Below, piece by piece: positions 43,222 to 53,037 of a DNA stretch of 64,000 nt; the first letter of the stretch is position 1, and each line of letters begins with the position of its first letter. The DNA lies in the NCBI GenBank assembly GCA_004380135.1, contig QXCR01000103.1:47579-111578 (forward strand), in the 5' to 3' direction. The notes under the pieces were generated by a model. The model was not told the DNA's origin. It did no database searches and was given only the letters and a program-made list of their open reading frames with translations. Position numbers and translations under genes: made by a program. This stretch comes from Stemphylium vesicarium (taxonomy: Eukaryota; Ascomycota; Dothideomycetes; Pleosporales; Pleosporaceae).

Positions 43222-45406
43222 ATGGCAGTCGCTGCCTGCAGCAACGAAAAGAAAGAGGAGGCTGTCAAGATTGCCTGCGCGTATGTTGCTTCGTCGGATG
43301 GATCGCCACCGGACACCCCGCGTGTGAGGACTTGGGGCAATGGTAGCATTAAACAGGAGGGCAGGGGATGGAATTGGCATACAGACCTGAGATGGAAGGT
43401 GCGATGGACGTGGAGTCTACAAGAAGCATGGCTTCACGTCTGTCATGCCATGAAGATTTTCGCTAAGCTTCCCATCTGGAAATGGACACCCTGGACGAAG
43501 AAACACTTATTCGCCGTGTTTCTCGTATTCGTATCGAGTGTCATACCCTTGGCTGTCCTGGGTGTTACAACAGGAGGTGGTTACGCTCCCTTTGCAGGCG
43601 TGTTCCAGGACAAAGTCATTGGTTGTGGTGGCGGCCTCGGAGGGCAGCCGCAGAATGCCACAGTAACCGGTATTGAAAAGCTCTTTGCCTTGGACAATAC
43701 ATTTGGGAAGTTTTCCTTCTCACAGGTCAAGACGATCGATATTCTGTGGGATTTGGCCGTTGGACGAGGCCTTCAGCTCTTTGCTTGGTGGGCAGCGTAT
43801 ATCGTGTTTTGCGACGCGCTGTTGAGGGTGATTGAGCGACATCCGGCTTCTTTCGTCATCTTCCAGCGTATCGCACTTGAAGGGCCTGGGCTGCACTCTC
43901 TTTGGACATTGACAAAGGAATTGTGGTGCGCGAAGAGTCGACGGACAAAAGCTCTATTTTGCTACATGTTTTGGTCTACCGCATACGTCCTCTTTGTGCC
44001 CATCGTCCTTGGTGCCATGACAGGATACGACAGCACGGCCATTGCTTGGATCGATCTCGAAGGCTCTAACAATATCATCCCGGCTTCCACCCTATCACAT
44101 GCGTGGGTCATCGAAGGTACAATTAACGAGACATGGTCCGAAGCTGCTTGTGCAGATTGGAGATTGGCGAACGAATATGACTCGCGAACCTTCAACCGAC
44201 GAAGTTACTGTAAGCCTTCACATCAATGAGAAAGGGGCAAGGTGCTAACGAATTCACTTCAGGCGACTGTCAACTTTCCAACGGAACAATTGTGACCCCA
44301 AAAGACGCCGAACAATTTTATCCTAATACATACTATCCCGGTATCGACTCGCCTGACTGTACGTACAGTGTCTAAGCATCCTGCCCCCAACATCCACGCT
44401 CTCTATTTTTCTTTTTCTTTTTGCTCTGATATCCTAACGTGTTCTTTTTCCAGGTATATTCAACTACGCCAACAACACGCAAACATATGAAAGCTGGGAC
44501 TACTCAGACGACTCCAGGAGAAAGACATACTCATGCAACGCCACCGTCTCCGTAACCGTAAAGGACAAGACGTACGACGCTGACCAGCTTGAAACAGTAA
44601 TGGGTTACTGCTACAACTCCGTCGGTTACAACTGGACTGCTCTCTACGACAAATTCCGCTGTCTCCCCGACACAGCGAACCAAACGTATAAGTGGGGTTT
44701 CTCCACCCTCATGTCCGGCCTCTTTATCTTCTTCACTGCTTTCTGGGTCTGGAGCATGTACATATTGTGGCTGGATGCACAGCGCAATAGTAAATTGGTT
44801 AGGGAGGGGTACCGTATGACGCCTCTTCGCGCCGCCTTCGCAATGGCAAAGGCGGCGAGACGGCGCACGGGGCTAGGTGAGAAGGCGCTCGTGCGCGCGA
44901 ATACAAACTATCTCAAACAAGAGCTGTATGGAAAGAAGGGGAGTGAGAAGACGAATTTGGAGTATAGCATTTTTGCCGTGGACCCCGAGGCCGGCGAGGA
45001 AGAGGCGTGTAGGTCATCTGGACGCTCTTGGCCGGGTTCTCCACGTACACCGTGTACGCCGTATACAACGCGCAGCGAAGTACGGCTGCCGATGTTACCG
45101 GGAAACGGAGCCAGATCCCCTGTTTCTTCTACCTCGGATTTCAGCGTTGAATCCAGCTTCCAAGCCATCACCGACAAGGAGCTGCGCGCGAGGTATCAGC
45201 GCGGTCTCAGGGAAGCAAGATTAAGTCGGAAGCCGTTGAGTCGACAGGCGACTCGGTATGGGGACGCACTGTTCTCACAAGGCAGTAACGATGATGATGA
45301 TGAATTCAAAAACGATGAAAAGGACAGGAAGGAAGAAGACGATGGAAGTGGCAAGAGGGCAAAAGGGGAAAGGAGGAGGCTGAAAAAGAATGAGAGGGAG
45401 CGGTGA
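43222..45406 (+). CDS. Four-pass membrane protein with Cys-rich loop, unknown function
   Basis: I recognise no named family. Exons 43222-44209, 44263-44358 and 44454-45406 give 678 residues; introns are 53 and 95 nt. Predicted membrane helices lie near residues 94-116, 182-204, 247-270 and 441-468. Between the third and fourth lies a large loop of about 170 residues with many Cys, Trp and N-x-S/T sequons (EGTINETWSEAACADW, NYANNTQTYESW), probably extracellular or lumenal. The C-terminal 200 residues are cytosolic, Ser/Pro-rich and then very basic and acidic (DDDDEFKNDEKDRKEEDDG). The layout suggests a plasma-membrane receptor or sensor, but nothing shows ligand or enzyme function. The first in-frame ATG is at 43222, although the frame stays open upstream without one. 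Confidence 0.8.
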
Positions 45407-46005
45407 GAGATGGAGAGAGTCATGATGATATGAATAGACGAATATATGAGTTTCATGTACAACGAACGGGTTAATTTTGTTTTGTCGATTTCTGTGCAAT
45501 ATGGCCTGTTGAACACATGCTCGCGAAGGAGGCAGGGTCACACACACATTTAGGTGTTGATTCTTGCTGCTTGACATGTGGATTATCACTCACAACGTCC
45601 GAAGTTCGCACTCGACAAAAGGTCTGTGAAAGAGCCTTTCATATGTTGACTTTCTCATGTTCTATTCACTGTGTACATCACACGCACGAGTACACGACTA
45701 CGCTTTTGTAAGGTAAGGTAGCCTCAATTATTTCCCTCTAATGCAAACATTGAGCCACGCCACAGACACGGTCTTGCATAGTGAGGACTTTTAGCAGAAA
45801 GGCGTGATGAGTTTCTAGCAAGATGCCGAACACGTCCCGCGGAACTCATCGTTGGGTTCCTCTTATTTTTTTTACACACGATTTCTTTTGGGGGGAAAGG
45901 TGTAAGAACAGGCGCGCTCCGTCTTCTCATGTAAGATTTATCTCAAATGTTTTGGCTGCGGCCATGAGATAGTCTGGCTCTTGTTTTATTTTAAGAAGAA
46001 GATGG

Positions 46006-46096
46006 AAAAGAGAAGAGAAGAGAAGAGAAGAGAAGAAGAAGAGAAGAAGAAGAAGAAGAGAAGAGAAGAGAAGAAGAAGAGAAGAAGAAGAAGAAG
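46006..46096. repeat. Purine microsatellite, (AGAAG/AAG)n
   Basis: About 90 bp consist only of A and G, built from mixed AGAAG and AAG units. Such polypurine tracts can slip and can form triplex DNA. It lies at the left edge of the minus-strand repeat array. Confidence 0.9.
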
Positions 46097-46139
46097 ACAG
46101 GACAAAACGCCCACAAATGAAGCATGTGGAGGACGGATT

Positions 46140-47460
46140 TTAGTTTGCAGAATTTTCATGTATTAATGAAGGAGTGTGGAGAGGAAGAGGAGAATGAGTA
46201 GAAGGGAGGAGGTGTTTATATACCCGTATCCACAGCCTTCGCTCGAAGCCATGTAATGGATATTCCCACGCTTTTGCAAGTACAGAGACAAGCTCACAAC
46301 TCTCATGCGGAGTATTTGCGCTTTTAGAAGCTCGGCAGCACACGCAGCACTACCTCTCTCGTCGCCAATCTCAGCAGAATCATTCGTCGAACAAGATACG
46401 ATTTTTGGTATCTTCCAAGTATCAAAGAGTTTTTTTTTTGGGGGGTGGAGAGTAGAGGACAAGTCCAGCGACGATTCAAGCCCAGCAGAGCCCAAAAGAA
46501 GGAGCAGACATGAGGTCTTTATCTTTTAGCTAAAGAGAACGCTATGTATGCGCTGAGAAAAACTTTTGTAGTAGCAGCGCGACAACTCGTCATAGAGATT
46601 TTAGGTAGAAAATAAAAGAGAAGAAACATACGACAATGTCATCTCCTTTTTGAGAGGGACACCAACATTCCGCTCTTCTTGCGTGATTTTTCGTTAAACA
46701 AAGAGAGAAAGATGGTGGAGGAAAGAGGAAGACAGGTAAGTCGCAACACGCCGGACTTTGTATAAGCGATAGAGCGTGGAGGCGCAGGGAAACATGAGGT
46801 CCCGTATTTTGATTTTGAGAAGATGCCATGAGATAGGAGATGTGCGTTTTATAGTACTAGTGAGATAAATTGTGATGGTGGAGGTTGTGAGTAGAAAAGA
46901 AGGGGGAAGAAACATGGGACGATATTGTGTCCATTTCGAGTGGGACACAAACATCTTGATGGCCCTCGTGACTTTTTGCTTGGTAAAGTGAGAAAGCTAA
47001 GTGTGTCGCGACGTATTGGGCTTTATATAACCGTTAGAGCACGGAGGGCCGGAAGGGCATGCAGGTTGTTGTGTTGAACATTTGAGAGGATGTAATGACT
47101 GATCGTCTTGAAGATTTTGGAAGACGGCATATTTCCTTCGACTCTTAGTTTTGGCGATCGCCGTAGGATACCGGATAGTGATGGAGATTCCAAGTAACAG
47201 AAGGGAGAGAAGAGGAACATTGGTTCTTCATAAGATCGTTTTACGAGAGGCAAAGCTTCGAGTATACCGCAAAATATTTTTAGTGGAGTGGGGAAAAAGC
47301 GTCACTAATCTGTTCCGCAACTCATTTGGGAAGAAGGCAGACATTCAATCTTATTCATATCCTTTTTTTGTTTTTTTGGAGGAACATAGACAGTGTACAG
47401 AAAAAAGGAAGGTAGGTGAATGGCAGCGCCTGGGATTATATACTGCCACCAAAGGCCAAG
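46140..47460 (-). repeat. Diverged tandem repeat, about 285-bp period, minus-strand TATA units
   Basis: Two blocks align well: 46653-46780 and 46939-47047, both reading GAGNGGGACACNAACAT, then a CGTGA-TTTTT-CG/CTT part, then a TATA box and AGAGC-GGAGG. The motif ACATGAGGTC also recurs at about 46507 and 46792 (285 bp). TATA-like boxes, read on the minus strand, lie near 46215, 46759, 46848, 47022 and 47435, each followed on that strand by a C/T-rich block. ORFs here are short and differ between units. The minus-strand unit near 46215-46250 (CTGTGGATACGGGTATATAAACACCTCC in sense, shown in parts) resembles the units at 33.3-33.9 kb. Confidence 0.65.
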
Positions 47461-50412
47461 ACTTTGGAAGGTCTGGCGCGGAAGTAGTCGTGAGTGGTTT
47501 GGAGTGTTTGGTCAACTAACATGGACATGGTCTCCCGATGTTTTAGATACCGCAGTGTTCTTTGTCGCAAGAAGCCGCATAGGCGCTGAAGGCAGCACAA
47601 GATACGAAAGAATGTGCATAACCTGTCAAGTGAGTTGTGCTCTCATGAGGTGACTAAACGTGATCTTTCGACACTTTCGCGGTGGATAAATGTGCTTCAC
47701 TAAAAAACCCTCGGATCCGCAGACGATGTGCGGATGCTATCATCCAGGGTTCCCGGATGATTCCAAACCCTACAAATCGACTGATTTCGTGGTGATCTCA
47801 CTCACACATAGCCAAGACAAAGAAACTTTTCAAAAGTACCAAGTCAGCGTTCAAAACGTCATTGATGACTGAACCATAAATCGCTCACTGCGCGTGGACC
47901 TGCTGAAAGAAGACTCGAAGTTCGATCATGGAGGAAAGGAAATGAAAGAATACGTAAAAGAATACCATGGTTTTATGCACTCATAAAGCCACTCCAAGAC
48001 ACCTTCCGCTTGCAGTCGGGCCGTACTTCAGGCAGCAGAGCCGTAGTACAATGCGAGGACCATCTGGACGTTGGCCTGTATCCGCCCAGCTGGATCCGAA
48101 TCTCGCGTAAATCGCGGTCAGTGTACGGGACTAGGATTCACATGAACGTGCGGGTACTTGCGTTGCGTGGGCAAGCGTAGAGGCCAGACCAAATGGACCA
48201 ATGATGGTGTGGTGGGCAGCCACGAGCAGCATGCGTTGTCCGGAGTTGCATGTCTGAGTAAACAAACCAGGTACCAGATTGCACCGCGACCGCTTACCTG
48301 GCCGCAAGTGTACGTTCATAGGTCGTTGTCGTGTGTGACAAATGCGACGGCTGCGGAACAGCCGCCAACTGGTGCTTGTTGTTCGTTATTGACTCGGCGC
48401 ATGGCGTTGATGTCCGCGCGATAGTCGTTTGCCGATCTGACCTGTTTCCGTTCGGTGCGTTGTTTGAAATTGCAAAAAGAAGAAACGGCTGCAGACTGTA
48501 CGAGCGCAAGCTTACCTGACTTGGCTACAGAAATCTAGGCGCGCTCAGTGACGATGTCTCCCTGGAGGGGCAATCACGACGTCTCCACGGCGGCCTTTTA
48601 ATTTTATCGAAGCAGCCAATAAGACGTAACTTGCAAGATGCGGCCTCGTGCTTTTTTTTTTGGCCCAAGCGAACGGTTCTTACCAACACAGCGGACCAAA
48701 AGAGGTCAGTGCGAGGGTCGAGCAGCTGTAGCCGTGCGTGCATGAAGACGCGCAGGAGGTTTGATGCACGCAAGTTGCTGCTGCCCCTCGTAGGTGTCGA
48801 GCGGCAGCTGCGGTATTTCTGAGTGGCCGGATGATACTATCACGATGGTGCGGGTGCATGGGGCTGGTGTAGCGAAATGCGGTGTGCATGATGAAGTGGG
48901 ATAAGAGTGGTGGAGAGGAGGTTTTGTGGGCGCTAGATGTCGGTGCAATGCGGGGCACAAGGTTCATGGACAGCCCCTCGCTTGGCGGGCGCGGACGATG
49001 TACCTTGTACTCTCGTCGCAGGTAGCGGAGAGTAAACATGGACTAACATGAGACGGTACGAGTAGTCTTGATGCGATTTCTCGCAAGCGCCGCTAGAGGA
49101 AGGGAAACCCCGCTCACGACGGCCACGAGGAATGCTTGAGACGGCAAAGGCTTACCAAGCATCGTGTAATGGACGTGAATGAACGACTCCGAGTGCAGCG
49201 CTTGATGAAATTAGCTTGGAAGCAATAAAGACTGCTTGCGGCCTGGCGCGTCTTAGCGGAATACAATTGCCGGCACGTCATGGACAGGGCGACGTGGATT
49301 TGGCACATTTCGGCGGACCTCGGGTTCCATGGTGGCAGGCCATGGGCAAGGTGGTGGTGATGGTAGTGGTGGTGCACACTCGCTGGCAGTCTTGCTGTGG
49401 GACAAGCCTGAAGCGCAGTGGCGTCACTGTGCTTGTGAGAGAGCAGAGCCAACAGGCCTTGTTCCGGATTGGGAAGATGCATCTCTCTCGCTCTCTTTCG
49501 GGTCGGCAGAGCTGGGTAGTGATACGTCAAGGTGGACGGCAGCAGAGTTTTAGGTGGTCCGGTCCACTACTATGAGGTTATGCGCCTTTATCGTGGGTTG
49601 CAGGCAAAGGACGAACAAAGACGGCTGCTAAGCTTGTGCCGTTGCTTGTCAGTGTGTCAGGACCAGGGCCCGTTCGCTGGCCGCTGGCCGCTCGCCGATG
49701 GCCCGCATCTTTGGTGGGTGAGATTCGCAGCGGTCAACTGGCATTTGCAACGACTGGCGTACATGATGAAGATTGAAAATCGCGCAAGCCAGACCTCATC
49801 CAGAAAGCCGTACACGGGGTCGAGGCAGTGCACAATCAACCATGGATTACCCCTCGCACAGCTGAATATTTGACCCGCCGGTCCACTGAAGATATTCGTA
49901 GTTTGTCTCCAAGCCTGCTGCTCTGTCGTGCGCCAGCTGCGGAACTTCGGCCACGCTGCCCTCGCCAACGCCCAACGACATCATCTGCCGCTGATCCGCA
50001 ACCTGCTCGGCACTGCTGCACAGCCACTCTGCTGTGGCTCCCGGAACCCGTGAGTGCGAGGCAATTTCAAGAGGGCCTTCACCACCCGGCCACGGCCTTT
50101 TGGTTAGCCTTTTCTGACGCCTCTCGTACCTACCAGAACAGCCCCCTCGCCCTGGCGACTCGACCGTCCCAGTCATCGTGTTTTTGCTGCTTGAGGCCCT
50201 GCACGCGCGCCTCCCCAACCTGATCTCCACTACCCATAGTCGACGAAGATACGCCGTTTTGACCGCCGTGCAATAACACACCCTGGGCTTTTTGCCCGCG
50301 AGACACCTGCGTCTCCAAACTACTTGCTACTAGAAGAGAGCTCACGCCAGTCAAAGACCCACCCTACACTTCCTAGCCGCGCCGGCATCCAGAGTACAGA
50401 AAGCAAGGCACT

Positions 50413-51940
50413 ATGGCTGCCCCAACCAACGGCAATCCACCCAGTACCACCAAGACTGCGGGCTCTCCGGCCGCCTCCGCCTCGACAGCCTCCTCGGTGC
50501 ACTCGCAGCCCGATACAAATCTTGCCCTCCCCCAACCCGTCCACCACGTCACCCCAGTCAACCATTCGGGCGCCAGCAGTGTGCAGGCCGCCGCCGAAGC
50601 CCTGCTCAAGCCAAAGAAGCCCACCATGACCTCGCGCCTCAGTAGTATGATGGGCATAAAAACGTCTGCCAACCTCGAGAAGAACGGCGACGTCAAGGCC
50701 ACCAACGGCACCACCGCCAACGGCCGCCCTCAGCCTGTGCGCCAGGGCTCCGTCAATAAGAGGGAGGGGCCTGTGGCGCCCTACAAGCGCTTCTGGCTCA
50801 ACGAAGACGGCACTCACGAGCACCACCTCAAGGTTGCGAAGCGCCAAGAGAAACTCTCGGACATGTTCCAGAACTTGATGCTCGGCAAGAAGAAGGGCGA
50901 CAGCGCCGAGGACCAGCCGCTAAGTCTCATGTCCAACTGGGTCGACGTCATGCGCAATGAGAAGGAGAAGCTTGCCGAGCAGAAGAACGCCGTAAATGCC
51001 CTCCCCCAGACGCTGGTCCAAAAGTACGGCAAGTGCCAGGAGGTCGTCGGGCGCGGAGCCTTTGGTATCGTCCGCGTCGCACACAAGCAGGACCCCAAGG
51101 ACTCAAAACGAGAACAGCTCTACGCCGTCAAAGAGTTCAAGCAAAGACCCGGCGAGTCTGCGAAGCGATACCAGAAGCGCCTCACATCCGAGTTCTGCAT
51201 ATCCTCTTCAATGCAGCACCCCAACGTCATCACCACGCTCGATCTTCTTCAGGACGAAAAGGGCACATACTGCGAGGTAATGGAGTATTGCTCTGGCGGT
51301 GACTTGTACACCTTGGTCCTCGCAGCCGGCCAGCTTGAGGTTGCCGAGGCAGATTGCTTCTTCAAACAGTTGATGCGCGGCGTAGAATACATGCATGAGA
51401 TGGGTGTCGCACATCGTGATCTGAAGCCCGAAAACCTGCTTCTGACAACACATGGCTCTATCAAGATCACCGACTTTGGTAACGGTGAATGCTTCCGCAT
51501 GGCCTGGGAGAAAGAGGCACACATGACGGCTGGTCTTTGCGGCTCAGCTCCCTACATCGCACCCGAAGAATATGTGGACAAGGAGTTCGATCCCCGTGCT
51601 GTCGACGTTTGGGCTTGCGGTATTATCTACATGGCCATGAGGACAGGTCGTCATTTGTGGCGTGTCGCTCAAAAAGGCGAAGACGAGTTCTTTGACCGCT
51701 ATCTCGAGGACCGGAAAGAGGAAGAGGGCTACCGACCCATTGAGGTCTTGCGAAGAGTGAGCCAAACCCCTTATCCTTTTCTACACGATGACAGCTAACC
51801 CTTTCCAGCGACAATGTCGTAACGTCATCTACTCCATCCTCGACCCCATACCTGCCCGTCGTCTGACGGCCCACCAAGTCCTCGCTTCTGAGTGGGTTTC
51901 CGAAGCCAAGGTCTGCCGTGCAGGCAACGAAGGCTTCTAA
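50413..51940 (+). CDS. Hal4/Hal5-type serine/threonine protein kinase
   Basis: Kinases of this fungal-specific group (Npr1/Hal5 family) regulate potassium and nutrient transporters at the plasma membrane. Exons 50413-51756 and 51809-51940 give 491 residues; the 52-nt intron has GTGAGC and TCCAG ends with a GCTAAC branch site. Residues 1-200 are disordered and Ser/Ala/Thr-rich, with a conserved patch (PYKRFWLNEDGTHEHHLKVA) that is typical of this group. The kinase domain has P-loop GRGAFGIV (about 214), YAVKEF, HRDLKPENLLL (about 335), DFGNGE and APYIAPEEY. The final exon supplies the last helix (ARRLTAHQVLASEWV). The C-terminus matches the usual kinase end with almost no tail. Confidence 0.92.
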
Positions 51941-53037
51941 GCCACTTTACCTAGGCTGGTCCTCCCTATTCTTAGCCTTTTGTCCCGGCTCGTTACAACA
52001 TCCAATCTTCAGCCATTTCCCTGGATGTTTGCCTTCATTTCTTACTCGACTTGGATTTCTTTTGGACATACCCCTTTTACGCCTGATGCCATAGCATAGC
52101 GAGACCGTTTGGGCATGGGCACTTGTTGCACTCTCGTATGGCGTTTTCTTTCGGCATCAACGGATCACCATAACGATACACATGAGTACTAGACGATGGC
52201 GTAAGATGTTGAAGGGCGATAGGCTGGCTGCTTGTATCGCTTATGGGTGGTTGGGTGTAGACCTTCGCTCGCTTGTAATGGGTTTTCGTTGACTGTTCAT
52301 GGGTCGTGTGTGGAAGAGCAGCTTTTTATGAGATTATTATTATACGATCAGCACGCAATCTTGTATATGCGCGTGTCGCGTGCCACGCTATGAGCCTCCC
52401 ATTGGGACGATGCATGCCTTTCCTCTTGCTCTGCGAGGGGTAAGGCCAATACTGTATATGACACGACAACGACCATATGCCTTTGAGCTATACAAATGAC
52501 CAATGAAGACGCAAAGATTTGTTATTGTTTCTGATTGCAGTGATGCAGCCTCGACTTTGCTAGTCAACCAGGGTCAGAAGCATCCACGGATCCATTAGAT
52601 CCAGACCAACCCTTCGGCACCAAACCAGACATTTAGAAGCAGCCAACAGCATTGTAAAGATGTAATACATCTCCGCTTCAGATGTGCAAATCCATGTTTC
52701 AGTGACTGTTATTTGGCTTGCGCGAAACTAGAAGGATTCGCGAGTCAGGCGTACCTAGGTAGTTGATATGCCGTCTTTATCTATCTTGGCAGCGTCATTT
52801 CTCCCCGTCGCTAAACAATGCGCTGAAGCGATTCACCTAGGTAAGCGGTGAAACAGCCAAACGTGTCTTCACGAACGCCTGTTCACGCCGCGCACTTCCC
52901 CGTGTCGCCCCCAGCTATTTCTGGGCGCTACCCCATGTCATCTAATTTCAACATCGGGCAGGCCAACTGGAAGCACAACCGGCCCCAAACCGTCACCTGG
53001 CACCATAACCTACCTGGACAAGACATGCGACCAAGCA
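51941..53037. other. Intergenic, 1.1 kb
   Basis: 3' flank of the kinase gene and promoter of slp1. No gene is supported; a short ORF at 52848-53066 overlaps the slp1 start and lacks features. Confidence 0.6.

Larger units (their letters stand above)
45407..50412. other. Gene-free 5-kb region
   Basis: This is the longest stretch without a supported gene. The left third contains a purine microsatellite and a tandem array on the minus strand (separate entries). From about 47.7 to 50.4 kb the base composition is mixed, ORFs up to 145 codons occur on both strands, and none has domains, signal peptides or introns I can defend. Part of it may be a long 5' leader or distal promoter of the kinase gene at 50413, or a non-coding transcript. 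Confidence 0.5.

Noticed and set aside
49114..50223. Overlapping ORFs of 103-145 codons on both strands
   Set aside because: No frame stands out, no domain is visible and splice signals do not join them into a longer protein.
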